Of a stretch of 64,000 bases of DNA, positions 23,476-32,334 are shown piece by piece. The stretch spans positions 124,001-188,000 of the forward strand of contig NZ_CP017147.1 of NCBI RefSeq assembly GCF_001741865.1. Direction: 5' to 3'. Every line of letters begins with the position of its first letter. The stretch's first letter is position 1. The DNA comes from Bosea vaviloviae. Its GTDB lineage: Bacteria > Pseudomonadota > Alphaproteobacteria > Rhizobiales > Beijerinckiaceae. The notes under the pieces were generated by a model. That model was given only the letters and a program-made list of their open reading frames with translations, ran no database searches and was not told the origin of the DNA. The translations under genes were made by a program, and so were the position numbers.

Positions 23476-25065
23476 ATGACAGCCCCTCGCGTATTGATCT
23501 CCGACGCCCTCTCCCCCGCCGCCGTGCAGATCTTTCGGGATCGCGGCATCGAGGTGACGTTCGATCCCAACCTCGGCAAGGACAAGGACAAGCTCGCTGC
23601 CATCATCGGCGAGTATGACGGCCTCGCCATCCGCTCGGCGACCAAGGCCACCGCCAAATTGCTGGAAGCTGCCAAGAACCTGAAGGTGATCGGCCGCGCC
23701 GGCATCGGCGTCGACAATGTCGAGATTCCTGCGGCGACGGCGCGCGGCATCATCGTGATGAACACACCCTTCGGCAATTCGATCACCACCGCCGAGCACG
23801 CCATTGCGATGATGTTCGCGCTGGCCCGCCAGATCCCCTCCGCCGACACCTCCACCCAGGCCGGAAAATGGGAGAAGAACCGCTTCATGGGCGTGGAGAT
23901 CACGGCCAAGACGCTGGGGCTGATCGGCTGCGGCAATATCGGCTCGATCGTCGCCGAGCGCGGCATCGGGCTGAAGATGCGCGTCATCGCCTTCGACCCC
24001 TATCTCTCCCCGGAGCGGGCGGTGCAGCTCGGCGCCGAGAAGGTCGAGCTGGAGGAGCTGCTCAAGCGCGCCGACTTCATCACGCTGCATGTGCCGATGA
24101 CGGCGATGACCAAGAACATCCTCTCGGCGGAAAATCTCGCCAAGACCAAGAAGGGCGTGCGCATCATCAACTGCGCCCGTGGCGGGCTGGTCGATGAGGC
24201 GGCACTGGCCGAACTGATCAAGTCCGGCCATGTCGCCGGCGCGGCCTTCGACGTGTTCTCGGTCGAGCCTGCCGAGGCCAACCCGCTCTTCGGCCTGGAG
24301 AACGTCGTTTGCACGCCGCATCTGGGCGCCTCGACCAACGAGGCGCAGGAGAATGTCGCGCTGCAGGTCGCCGAGCAGATGTCGGACTACCTGCTCAAGG
24401 GCGCCATCACCAATGCGGTCAACTTCCCCTCGATCTCGGCCGAGGAAGCACCGCGGATCAAGCCCTTCGTGGCGCTGGCCGAGAAGCTCGGCTCGTTCCT
24501 GGGCCAGCTCACCGAGGCACCGGTCAAGGGCATCCGCATCGAGTATGAGGGCGCGGTCGCCCATCTCAACCTGAAGGCGATTTCGGCTGCCGCCATCACC
24601 GGCGTGCTGCGGCCCTTCCTGCCCGAGATCAACATGGTCAACGCCGCGATGATCGCCAAGGAGAAGGGCATCGTGGTCGAGGAATTGACCCGCGAAGTCG
24701 CGGGAAACCTCGAAAGCGTCATCCGCATCGTGGTCGAGGCCGAGGACATGCCGCGCCATGCCTCGGGCACTGTCTTCCAGGACGGCAAGCCGCGCATCGT
24801 CGAGATCCGCGACATCCAGGTCGATGCCGAGTTCGCCCCGCACATGCTCTATGTCCGCAACGCCGACAAGCCGGGCTTCATCGGCCAGTTCGGCTCGCTG
24901 CTGGGCGAGGCCGGCGTCAATGTCGCGACCTTCTCGCTCGGCCGTGACAAGCCAGGCGGCGACGCGATCTGCTATGTCGCCGTGGACGAGCCGATCTCGG
25001 ACGCGCTGCTCGACAAGATCCACGAGATCCCGATGGTCAAGCGGGCCCGGCGGCTGAGGTTCTGA
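23476..25065 (+). CDS. serA: D-3-phosphoglycerate dehydrogenase (long form with ACT domain)
   Basis: At 529 residues it is the long SerA type. The NAD-binding fold reads LGLIGCGNIGSIVAERG near residue 140. Catalytic-region motifs are NCARGGLVDEAAL (Arg), the Glu in FDVFSVEPAEANPLF, and CTPHLGAST (His). The intervening substrate-binding domain and a C-terminal ACT domain (APHMLYVRNADKPGFIGQFGSLLGEAGVNVATFSLGR) follow, the latter suggesting serine feedback. It catalyses the first step of serine synthesis and follows serC. Confidence 0.97.
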   Translation: MTAPRVLISDALSPAAVQIFRDRGIEVTFDPNLGKDKDKLAAIIGEYDGLAIRSATKATAKLLEAAKNLKVIGRAGIGVDNVEIPAATARGIIVMNTPFGNSITTAEHAIAMMFALARQIPSADTSTQAGKWEKNRFMGVEITAKTLGLIGCGNIGSIVAERGIGLKMRVIAFDPYLSPERAVQLGAEKVELEELLKRADFITLHVPMTAMTKNILSAENLAKTKKGVRIINCARGGLVDEAALAELIKSGHVAGAAFDVFSVEPAEANPLFGLENVVCTPHLGASTNEAQENVALQVAEQMSDYLLKGAITNAVNFPSISAEEAPRIKPFVALAEKLGSFLGQLTEAPVKGIRIEYEGAVAHLNLKAISAAAITGVLRPFLPEINMVNAAMIAKEKGIVVEELTREVAGNLESVIRIVVEAEDMPRHASGTVFQDGKPRIVEIRDIQVDAEFAPHMLYVRNADKPGFIGQFGSLLGEAGVNVATFSLGRDKPGGDAICYVAVDEPISDALLDKIHEIPMVKRARRLRF

Positions 25066-25069
25066 GCTG

Positions 25070-25333
25070 ATGCGTTTTGCAGATCTGCGCGCCATGGTCG
25101 CACCCCGCAAGGCTGCGCCCATGGCTCCCGTGAAATTCGAGGTCCGCCGCGACGAGGAGGCCGACCTCTGGTACGCGGTCTCCTGCTGCGATCTCGGCAT
25201 CGTCACGGAAGCGCCGACGCTGGAGGGCCTGCGCGAACGCCTGAAGCAGCTCGTGCCGGATCATCTCGATCTCGACTGCGACTGCCCGATCGAGCTGGAG
25301 ATCTGCACGGAAGAGCCGGGCGGGGCGGCTTAG
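25070..25333 (+). CDS. DUF1902 domain protein
   Basis: The gene begins four bases after the serA stop, so it is probably co-transcribed. The 87-residue product has a HicB-like beta fold: KFEVRRDEEADLWYAVSCCDLGIVTEAPTLEGLRERLKQLVPD. DUF1902 proteins resemble HicB antitoxins, but no HicA-type toxin is adjacent. The acidic C-terminal LDLDCDCPIELEICTEE is Cys-rich. The function is unknown. Confidence 0.75.
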   Translation: MRFADLRAMVAPRKAAPMAPVKFEVRRDEEADLWYAVSCCDLGIVTEAPTLEGLRERLKQLVPDHLDLDCDCPIELEICTEEPGGAA

Positions 25334-25398
25334 CCCAAAACGCGCCCCATCGCCGCCCCAATCGCACTCCCCTGTGGCGCCGCCCCAGGAGATGCCTC

Positions 25399-26409
25399 AT
25401 GCTTCGCTACGCTGCCCTTGCCTTCGCCATCCTCGCCGCCACGCCGGCTCTGCTCGCGACACCGGCCCTCGCCGATTGGGACAAAGCCAGGCTCGACCAG
25501 GAGGTCGCGGCGATCGAGCGCCAGTCGCAGGGCCGGCTCGGCGTCGCCCTGCTCGACTTGAAGGACCGCAAGAGCTGGTCGCATCGCGGCTCCGAGACCT
25601 TCCCGATGCAGAGCGTCTTCAAGCTGCCGTTGGCGGTCGCGGTGCTGCAGGCGGTCGAGGCCGGCAAGCTAAAGCTCGACCAGCCGATCACCATCACCCG
25701 CAAGGATTTCTCGCTGTTCCACAGCCCGCTGGCCAAGGCCTTCAAGGGCGAGAGCAATGACTACCCGCTGCGCGAGCTGATCGCGCTCGCCGCCGGCCAG
25801 AGCGACAATACCGCGGCCGACAATCTCATGCGCCTCATTGGCGGCCCCCAGGTTGTGACGAAGATGCTCCGGGACGGCGGCATCGGGGGGATTTCGGTCG
25901 ATCGCTATGAGCGCGAGTTCCAGCCGCAAGTGTTCGGCCTGCAAGGCTTCGGCTGGGACAGGACCGTCGATGAGCAGGCTTTCCGGGCCGAGCTGAAGGC
26001 GCTCGCTCCGAAGAAGCGCTCAGCCGCGCTCGCTCTTGCCCTCAAGGACCCGCGCGACGCCGCCACGCCCGAGGCGAGCACGCTGTTCTTGGAGGCGCTG
26101 GCCAAGGGCAACTGGCTGCGCGACCCAGCCCATGCCGCCTTCCTCGATATGGTCATCACGGAGACGACTAGCGGCCCGCTGCGCATCCGCGCCGGACTGC
26201 CGCTAGGGGCGCGCTTCGCCCACAAGACCGGGGCCGGCCTGACCATGGACGGTGTCAACCACGCCACCAACGACATCGGCATCGTGACGCTGCCCAATGG
26301 CCGTGTCTTCGCGATCGCGATCTATCTCGCCGGATCGAAGGCCGATGAGAAGACCCGCGAGGCCGCCCATGCGGCAGTGGCGAAAGCGGCGGTCGCGGCG
26401 CAGCGCTGA
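25399..26409 (+). CDS. Class A beta-lactamase-like serine hydrolase
   Basis: The 336-residue precursor has a signal peptide (MLRYAALAFAILAATPALLA...). All class A signatures are present: SVFK at residues 72-75, SDN at 135-137 and KTG at 276-278. The omega loop region contains VDRYEREF with candidate general-base Glu residues. The chain is longer than the usual 290 residues because of an insert after the omega loop (FGLQGFGWDRTVDEQ... to about residue 225), a feature of the A2-like subclass. The enzyme would act on beta-lactams in the periplasm. It appears chromosomal and not linked to mobile DNA. Confidence 0.88.
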   Translation: MLRYAALAFAILAATPALLATPALADWDKARLDQEVAAIERQSQGRLGVALLDLKDRKSWSHRGSETFPMQSVFKLPLAVAVLQAVEAGKLKLDQPITITRKDFSLFHSPLAKAFKGESNDYPLRELIALAAGQSDNTAADNLMRLIGGPQVVTKMLRDGGIGGISVDRYEREFQPQVFGLQGFGWDRTVDEQAFRAELKALAPKKRSAALALALKDPRDAATPEASTLFLEALAKGNWLRDPAHAAFLDMVITETTSGPLRIRAGLPLGARFAHKTGAGLTMDGVNHATNDIGIVTLPNGRVFAIAIYLAGSKADEKTREAAHAAVAKAAVAAQR

Positions 26410-26556
26410 AGCGCGCAAGGCTTCGTGCGGAGGGGCCCCGAATCTGAAACCCTTCACAATAGCGGAAGTCGAGCCGCCGCCCGAAAGCGGATATATGCCG
26501 AGGGGATGCGTAAGGGCCGGAAGCGATCGGCTGTTACGCTATCGCCCTTGAACCTC

Positions 26557-26946
26557 CTACGCGAGCGCCTGCCGCACCATCGCGGTGTCGACATATTGCG
26601 TCATGCGCAGGATCTTGCCGTCCCTCAGCGCATAGAGATGAGCGAAGGTCGCGCGCATGGATTTTCCGGTCGCCTTGTAGGTGCCGGAGTAAACCCCGAA
26701 GGCGGCGACATGATCGCCGTCCTCCAGGAAGCTATGGACATCGGCACGGTAGCCGATCCACTCGGTGCCGAGGCGCTGGAAGACGCCGGCGATGATCGCA
26801 TCCGGCCCGACATAGGTGCCGGCATAGGGAAAGCCTTCCGCTTCGGTCCATTCGGCATCGGGAGCAAGGGCGGCGAGCAGGTTGCGGCCGTTCTCCTCCG
26901 AGGAACCTTCATAGGTTCCTCGGATCAGATCGAGATTGGCGCCCAT
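26557..26946 (-). CDS. NTF2/SnoaL-like protein
   Basis: The 129-residue alpha+beta-cone protein shows SnoaL/ketosteroid-isomerase-like features: N-terminal helix NLDLIRGTYEGSS, AALAPDAEWTEAEGFPYAGTYVGPDAIIAGVFQRL, then paired strands ending MRATFAHLYALRDGKILRMTQYVDTAMVRQAL. Such proteins are small-molecule hydrolases, isomerases or binding proteins. ATG 26946 lies five bases after the stop of the upstream MBL-like gene; ATG 26961 would overlap it. It is the last gene of a three-gene operon. Confidence 0.78.
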   Translation of the reverse strand: MGANLDLIRGTYEGSSEENGRNLLAALAPDAEWTEAEGFPYAGTYVGPDAIIAGVFQRLGTEWIGYRADVHSFLEDGDHVAAFGVYSGTYKATGKSMRATFAHLYALRDGKILRMTQYVDTAMVRQALA

Positions 26947-26951
26947 GGCGC

Positions 26952-27848
26952 TCAGCCCCACTTCATTTCGCCGGTCGCGACCTTGGCGCCGATATCGATC
27001 GCGACGCTCATTCCCAAATTGGGGAAGCGCGCCTTCATGGCGGCATTGAGCGCAGCGGAATCGGGCTTCTTCGCCAGCTCTTCCTCAAAGGCCAGCAGAT
27101 AGGCCTTCGTGTGATCGACGCCGGACAGATCGGTCCTGGCGTCGGCCGTGATATGGCCGGCGACGACGATGGCGGGCCGGCGCGCGGCGATCAGGTCGAG
27201 GTTCCTGACCCAGGCGGCCCGCAGTTCGGCGCTATTGCTGTCCGCGGTCCAGACATGAACGCCGGAGAAGATCAGCACGCCACCGAACACCGCCTTGAGC
27301 GACGGCACCCAGAGATAGCGGCGGTTGGAGAGGCCCTCGGCATCGACGATCTCGATGCTCTCGCCATCGACGGTCAGCGTCTTGCCGTCGAATGCTTCGG
27401 GAATGACCACCTCGGCAAGGGTCTGCGGGCCGTTCTCCTTGAGCTGCGGCCCCCAGACGGCCAGTTTCTTCTCGACGCTGCCCTTGATCGCCTCGACCGT
27501 CGCCGAGGCGGCGATCACGCGCGCCTCGGGAAAGGCGGCCTTGATCGGTCCGAGGCTGAAGTAATAATCGGGGTCGGACTGGCTGATATAGATCGTGGTG
27601 AGCCTCTTGCCGGTCGCCTTGATCGCGTCCGCGAGGGCGCGGCCGTCAGACAATGTGAAGCCGCCGTCGATCAGCACGGCTTCCGTGGCGCCGGAGACCA
27701 GGACCGGGGCACGGTAGAATCCGTTCTGCCCGGCAGGAAAATGCGTCCAGCTGAGCGCCCCTGCAGCATGGCCGAGGCCCGCCGGAGCGAAGACGGCAGC
27801 AGTGCCGGCGGCGATGCTGGATGTCATGATGGATCTCCTTGTGAACAT
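26952..27848 (-). CDS. Exported MBL-fold protein lacking the metal-binding motif
   Basis: The 298-residue protein starts MFTRRSIMTSSIAAGTAAVF, a twin-arginine-like leader. Overall it follows the MBL-fold hydrolase pattern (VLIDGGFTLSDGRALADAI, TIYISQSDPDYYFSLG, VVIPEAFDGKTLTV, VVAGHITADARTD). The metal-ligand motif HxHxDH is replaced by Q90-x-D92-x-D94-Y95, and only the last His (AGH) is kept. It is therefore unlikely to be a standard zinc hydrolase. It lies in an operon with DsbA-like and NTF2-like genes under a divergent LysR gene. Confidence 0.82.
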   Translation of the reverse strand: MFTRRSIMTSSIAAGTAAVFAPAGLGHAAGALSWTHFPAGQNGFYRAPVLVSGATEAVLIDGGFTLSDGRALADAIKATGKRLTTIYISQSDPDYYFSLGPIKAAFPEARVIAASATVEAIKGSVEKKLAVWGPQLKENGPQTLAEVVIPEAFDGKTLTVDGESIEIVDAEGLSNRRYLWVPSLKAVFGGVLIFSGVHVWTADSNSAELRAAWVRNLDLIAARRPAIVVAGHITADARTDLSGVDHTKAYLLAFEEELAKKPDSAALNAAMKARFPNLGMSVAIDIGAKVATGEMKWG

Positions 27849-27884
27849 GATGCTCTCCTGTCGATGGGTTTGCGAAGGTGAAAT

Positions 27885-28565
27885 TCAGGCGCGCCGCCTG
27901 TCGGTTCCGGTCAGATCCGGGCTCACGCCCTTCAGCCTGGCGACCAAGACCTCAAGGCTGCCGAAGAGCGCATTCCCGGGCACGAGACGGCGGCTCTCTC
28001 CCACGCCCGCAATCAGGGCTGGAACGCCGTTGGCGCCAAAGCGGTGCATCTCTTCGCGCGCAGCCTCGGTGCGCTTGCGATAGGCGGCGAGCAGATCGTC
28101 ATCGGGCGTTGTGAGGCGTTCAGCGGCGTTCTGGAGATCCAGGGCGCGCAGCATATCGGAGAGGACGGAGACAGCGGTGATGTCGCGGCCGTCCACATAG
28201 CGGGCGCTTTGAATGGCTTTGAGCGCTGCGAATTCCTGACCCGGGGCGGTGATGGCGACAGCGGTGAGCGCCAGCGTCGCCGGGCCGGAGTCGAAAAGGC
28301 GCGTATGGTCGCCAAGCACATCGCGGCGATAGGCTTCGCTGAAGGGCTGGCCGCTCAGGCGGGAAATGCGCTGATCATTGCTCCAGGCGTAGGCCGCGAA
28401 ACCGTCATCCATCGGACGAGCCCCAGCGCCGGCAAACAGTCCTGTAGGCGCGAGATCGATGGCGAAGTCCGGCCTGGCCACAAGCTTTTCGAGCGCCGCC
28501 GAGGCGCCGTAGCACCAGCCGCACAGCGGATCGAAGAGATAGGTGATGTGGGTGGTGGCGATCAT
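27885..28565 (-). CDS. DsbA-family thioredoxin-fold oxidoreductase (cytoplasmic, CGWC)
   Basis: The 226-residue protein has a thioredoxin fold with the CGWC active site at residues 15-18 (FDPLCGWCYGASA), the large DsbA-type helical insertion, and VPALIAGVGESRRLVPGNALFG with the cis-Pro. There is no signal peptide, placing it with FrnE/HCCA-isomerase-like cytoplasmic members. AAGGAGCC precedes the ATG. It is the first gene of the operon divergent from the LysR gene. Confidence 0.82.
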   Translation of the reverse strand: MIATTHITYLFDPLCGWCYGASAALEKLVARPDFAIDLAPTGLFAGAGARPMDDGFAAYAWSNDQRISRLSGQPFSEAYRRDVLGDHTRLFDSGPATLALTAVAITAPGQEFAALKAIQSARYVDGRDITAVSVLSDMLRALDLQNAAERLTTPDDDLLAAYRKRTEAAREEMHRFGANGVPALIAGVGESRRLVPGNALFGSLEVLVARLKGVSPDLTGTDRRRA

Positions 28566-28683
28566 ATCCGGGCTCCTTCGCCATCAGATATGACGCCCGA
28601 GAACCGATTGAGAAAGACCGACAGACAAGACAGAATGTATGTTATTATTTGACAATCAATGTCGGCGAGACCTGGTCGAAACG
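28566..28683. promoter_or_regulatory. Divergent promoter region, LysR gene / DsbA-MBL-NTF2 operon
   Basis: These 118 bases separate two opposed starts and are AT-richer around ATGTATGTTATTATTTGACA. A LysR-type protein normally binds such a region and controls the opposed operon. I see no unambiguous T-N11-A box that I would single out. Confidence 0.5.
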
Positions 28684-29604
28684 ATGAATCTCAATCGATT
28701 GGCCTATTTCGCGGCGGTCGTTGATGCCGGATCGTTCACGCGCGCGGCGGAGCGGCTCGGCATCACCAAGGCCGTGGTCAGCCACCAGGTGGCACAGCTC
28801 GAGCAGGATCTCGGGGCGAGCCTTCTTGTCCGTACGACACGGCGCGTCCACCCGACCGAGGCCGGGGTGATGTTTCATGCCCGTTGCGTGATGATCCTGC
28901 GTGAAGCCGAAGATGCCTTCGACGAACTTGCCCAGGCCGCCATCGAGCCGACCGGAACCTTGCGGATCACCGCGCCCAACGACTACGGCGCCGCGGTGCT
29001 CGCTCCGGTCATCGCGGCTTTCACGGCGCGTTATTCGGCTTGCCGCGTGGAGCAGGCGCTGAGCGACCAGACCATGGATCTGACATCCGGCCGGGTCGAC
29101 ATGGCGGTCCGCGTCGGTTGGCTTGCGGATTCCAGCCTTCAGGCCCGCAAGATCGGTTCCTTCCAGCAAGTATTGGTCGCAGCACCGGCGTTCGCGGACC
29201 GGATTGCCGGGGTCCTCGACCCGAACGATCTTGCGTCCCTTCCGTTCGTCGCCAACATGGCGTTGCGCGAACCGCTGCTGTGGCAATTCTCGCGCGGGGA
29301 TCTCGATCGACGCGCGGTGCGCCTGCAGGCGAGAATTGCCATCGACACGACGCCTGGCGTGCTTGGGGTCGTTCGAGCCGGGGGAGGTCTTTCGGTCCTG
29401 CCGGATTTCCTGGTCGCCGATGAACTGGCCTCAGGTCGGCTGATCCAAATCCTGCCGGAATGGTCGCTGCCGTCCGGCGGCATCCATACAGTCTATCCCG
29501 CAGCGCGGTTCCGGCCGCGCAAGGTGACCGCCTTCGTGGAAATGCTGATCGCGGCGGAACAGCAAAAGCGGGCGATCGCGCTTGCGCCGGGACTTGCCTC
29601 GTAA
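28684..29604 (+). CDS. LysR-family transcriptional regulator
   Basis: From ATG 28684 (MNLNRLAYFAAVVDAGSFTRAAERLGITKAVVSHQVAQLE) the protein is 306 residues with the classic N-terminal winged helix and a C-terminal periplasmic-binding-like effector domain (GTLRITAPNDYGAAVLAPVIAAF ... GRVDMAVRVGWLADSSLQARKIG). This CrgA-like branch often controls an adjacent divergent operon. Its stop codon falls in the first unit of a 19-bp tandem repeat. A longer frame starting at 28639 has no support. Confidence 0.92.
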   Translation: MNLNRLAYFAAVVDAGSFTRAAERLGITKAVVSHQVAQLEQDLGASLLVRTTRRVHPTEAGVMFHARCVMILREAEDAFDELAQAAIEPTGTLRITAPNDYGAAVLAPVIAAFTARYSACRVEQALSDQTMDLTSGRVDMAVRVGWLADSSLQARKIGSFQQVLVAAPAFADRIAGVLDPNDLASLPFVANMALREPLLWQFSRGDLDRRAVRLQARIAIDTTPGVLGVVRAGGGLSVLPDFLVADELASGRLIQILPEWSLPSGGIHTVYPAARFRPRKVTAFVEMLIAAEQQKRAIALAPGLAS

Positions 29605-29649
29605 AAGGAGCCTTGCCTCGTAAAAGGAGCCTTGCCTCGTAGAAGGGGC
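29593..29649. repeat. Three tandem 19-bp units at the 3' end of the LysR gene
   Basis: CTTGCCTCGTAAAAGGAGC occurs twice exactly, then once more with two changes; a shorter degenerate trace (TTCCTTCGTAAAATG) follows. The LysR stop codon TAA is in the first unit, so the unit copies a stop and an AAAGGAG stretch. It looks like local slippage. The following bases to 29800 hold no recognisable gene. Confidence 0.85.
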
Positions 29650-29801
29650 TTCCTTCGTAAAATGCGTCTCATTCGGCCGCGAGTTCTCGCGGCATGCCGA
29701 CAGTCGTCGCCATCTTGTCGCGAATGTCAGGAGTTCTGCGACAGCCGGTCGAGGGCCGGCCGGGCCGACATCATGGCGTGCGCTCTGAGCGCGCCGGCCC
29801 C

Positions 29802-30164
29802 CTATTGGTCAAAACCGCTTTCCCCGGCGGATATGGCCTTGCAGACGCCGCGATCCTTCTCCCCCACCATCCGCTTGTCGCGGACGACAGTCAGCTTGGA
29901 TGGGTCGATCTCCCATGCGACCGCGCCCTCATTCGCGGTGACTGTGTTGGCGGCGAAGGCCGCCTTCACCTGTCTTTCGCTGCCGGTGCTCGGAACATGA
30001 ATTCCAAGCGTTCCCGAGGACGCGTCGAGCGCAAAATTGAAAATCTGGGGTTTGCCCGAGGGCTGCGCAAATTCGCAGGATAGATATCTCGGCGCCGCCA
30101 AGGCGCCGGAAATCGACACCATCATCAAACCGGCGACCAAACTGACCTGTGAGATCATTGTCAT
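29802..30164 (-). CDS. Small secreted protein of unknown function
   Basis: ATG 30164 gives 120 residues with a signal peptide (MTMISQVSLVAGLMMVSISGALA). The mature part begins APRYLSCEFAQPSGKPQIFNFALDASSGTLGIH and contains two Cys. I do not recognise a domain. An in-frame ATG at 30158 is an alternative. It stands alone just downstream of the EamA-type gene on the same strand, with 53 bp between them, so it may be its transcript's last gene. Confidence 0.6.
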   Translation of the reverse strand: MTMISQVSLVAGLMMVSISGALAAPRYLSCEFAQPSGKPQIFNFALDASSGTLGIHVPSTGSERQVKAAFAANTVTANEGAVAWEIDPSKLTVVRDKRMVGEKDRGVCKAISAGESGFDQ

Positions 30165-30217
30165 GAGGCAGGTTCTCGATTTGGAGTGCTGATGGCGACC
30201 GCTTCCGGGCTGCCGGC

Positions 30218-31144
30218 TCACCGCTTCCCCAGCCGCTCGGCGATGAAGATGCCGCCGAGCACGAGCGCCAGCGCCAGGCCGTGATAGAGCGCCAATTGCT
30301 CGCCGAGGATGAAGACCGCCAGGATCGGCGCGAAGACCGGCACCAGATTGACGAAGACACCGGCGCGGCCGGGGCCGATCAGTTCGACCGCGCGCAGGAA
30401 GAAAATCTGCGAGATCAGCGAGGGGAAGATCACCACGAAGGTGAGGATGAGCCAGCCCTTCGGCGTCGGCCAGTAGCTGTGGCCCATCGCGATCTCGGCC
30501 CCGAAAAGCGGCAGCGAGGCAAGGCAGGCGACGATCGCCAGCGCGGTGAAGAAGACGAGGCCAGGCATCACCGGCCGCGAATGGATCGCAACCGTGTAGC
30601 CGGCATAGAAAAAGCTCGCCAGGATCATCAGGAGGTCGCCGGGGAAGAAGGCGAACTGCGTCAGCACGTGATAGTCGCCGCGGCTGGCGACGACCATGAC
30701 GCCGAGCAGGGTGACGAAGACGCCGAACGCCTGCAACGGGCCGATCGCGGTGCGATGGGCCAGGAAGGCTCCGACCAGGACGAAGATCGGGATCGCGCCC
30801 TGGAGAATGCCGATATTGATCGCCGTGGTCGAATAGCCCGCGAGATACATCAGCGCGTTGAAAGCGGTGAAGCCCACGGCCCCCGTCATGACGACATAGC
30901 GCCAGCGCGCCTTGAGCACCGGCCCATAGGCGGCAAGCTCGCGCCGCATCAGCCAGGGCAGGATGGCGCAGACGAAAACCCAGCGCAGCGAGGTCAGGGC
31001 CATCGGCGAGATCTGGCCGACCGCGAGCCGGCTGGCCACCGCATTGCCGGCCCACATCAGCGTGGTCAGGCTGAGTAGCAGATAGGCATTGCCCCAGAGA
31101 CGCTGCGGCAGCGTCTTGCCGGGTAGCTGCGTCTTGGCGGGCAT
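30218..31144 (-). CDS. DMT-superfamily (EamA) transporter
   Basis: The 308-residue protein has ten predicted helices in two EamA repeats. Typical segments are LTTLMWAGNAVASRLAVGQISPMALTSLRW in the first repeat, ILQGAIPIFVLVGAFLAHR, and LVPVFAPILAVFILGEQL in the second. Such proteins export amino acids or other metabolites across the inner membrane. The start at 31144 (MPAKTQLPGKTLPQ) was chosen over longer frames that lack coding character. The divergent gene is a class I amidotransferase. Confidence 0.88.
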   Translation of the reverse strand: MPAKTQLPGKTLPQRLWGNAYLLLSLTTLMWAGNAVASRLAVGQISPMALTSLRWVFVCAILPWLMRRELAAYGPVLKARWRYVVMTGAVGFTAFNALMYLAGYSTTAINIGILQGAIPIFVLVGAFLAHRTAIGPLQAFGVFVTLLGVMVVASRGDYHVLTQFAFFPGDLLMILASFFYAGYTVAIHSRPVMPGLVFFTALAIVACLASLPLFGAEIAMGHSYWPTPKGWLILTFVVIFPSLISQIFFLRAVELIGPGRAGVFVNLVPVFAPILAVFILGEQLALYHGLALALVLGGIFIAERLGKR

Positions 31145-31309
31145 GGTCTCAGCCTGTGTCACTTGTCGCGCTTGTCGGCCGCAGGAATGGGCAATTGCAA
31201 TAGCCTTGCAGGCGGCCTGCCTCCTATGAGATGAGGCGCAGGGCCGCCCGTCGCCCCGCGCATCCCTCAATGCGCCCTTTGGCACGCTTTTCTGGCCTGG
31301 ACTCCGCTC

Positions 31310-32194
31310 ATGCTGCAGATTTCGCCTCGCCCGCTCCGCCTGCTCTTCGTCGATGGCAACACGCGCGAGCAGCGCCAGAACCATGCGGCGGGCTATCGCG
31401 ACCTCTCGCCCGCCGACGCCTATGCCGAGGAGATCAGCCGCATCGCGCCGGGCAGCATCACCGATATCTGCCTGCCGGCCGATGAGGGCGCCAACCTGCC
31501 CGATGGCAGCGGCCTGCAATCCTATGACGGCGTCTTCCTGACCGGCTCCTCGCTCCACATCTACAATCTCGAGCCGGCGGTCACGCGCCAGATCGAATTG
31601 ATGCGGGCGATCTATGCCAGCGGCACGCCCTGCTTCGGCTCCTGCTGGGGCATCCAGATGGGTGTGGTCGCGGCCGGCGGCACGGTCATCACCAATCCCA
31701 GGGGCCGCGAGATCGGCTTCGCCCGCAGAATCACGCTGACGCAGGCCGGGCAGAGCCATCCGCTACTCGCGGGCCGGCCGGCCGCCTTCGACGCGCCAGC
31801 GATCCATCTCGACACCATCGCGCAGCCGCCCGCCGGCGCGACCGTGCTGGCCTCCAACCCCTACAGCACGGTGCATGCCTGCGAGATCGCCCATGAAGGC
31901 GGGCTGTTCTGGGGCGTGCAGTACCACCCCGAATTCCCGCTGGCGCAGGTCGCCTCGATCCTGGGGCGGATGACGCCGCTGCTGATCGCGGAAGGGTTTC
32001 GCAAGGACGAGCCGGCAGCACAGACCTGGCTGGAAGAGATCACCGCGCTCGACGCCGACCCGGCGCGCTTCGACCTCGCCTGGGCGCATGCTCTCGACGA
32101 AGAGGTGCTCGATCCCTGGCGGCGCGTCACCGAATTGCGCAATTTCCTGGAGCACCGCGTCCAGCCGCAGGCGAGCGCGCGCGGGCGGGCTTGA
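31310..32194 (+). CDS. Class I glutamine amidotransferase-like protein
   Basis: The 294-residue protein carries the complete triad: Cys112 in CFGSCWGIQ, and His206 and Glu208 in VQYHPEFP. The fold resembles GMP synthase-type or gamma-glutamyl-GABA hydrolase-like domains, with an unusually long C-terminal helical extension of about 85 residues. No synthetase domain is attached, so it may act on small gamma-glutamyl compounds or feed a separate partner. The diverging gene is an EamA exporter. Confidence 0.83.
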   Translation: MLQISPRPLRLLFVDGNTREQRQNHAAGYRDLSPADAYAEEISRIAPGSITDICLPADEGANLPDGSGLQSYDGVFLTGSSLHIYNLEPAVTRQIELMRAIYASGTPCFGSCWGIQMGVVAAGGTVITNPRGREIGFARRITLTQAGQSHPLLAGRPAAFDAPAIHLDTIAQPPAGATVLASNPYSTVHACEIAHEGGLFWGVQYHPEFPLAQVASILGRMTPLLIAEGFRKDEPAAQTWLEEITALDADPARFDLAWAHALDEEVLDPWRRVTELRNFLEHRVQPQASARGRA

Positions 32195-32334
32195 GGCGCG
32201 GTGAGGCCGTCGCCTATGCCAGTCCGCGATCGGGTAAACACGCAATCTGCCGCATTGAGCCAAGGAATCAGCGTGCAGTAGAGCCTCTCATGCCGTAACG
32301 TCGCCGGAAACCTCTACTCAACGGGGGATGCGCG

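Noticed and set aside
29593..29649. Possible CRISPR-like array
   Set aside because: The units are contiguous, without spacers, and only three in number.
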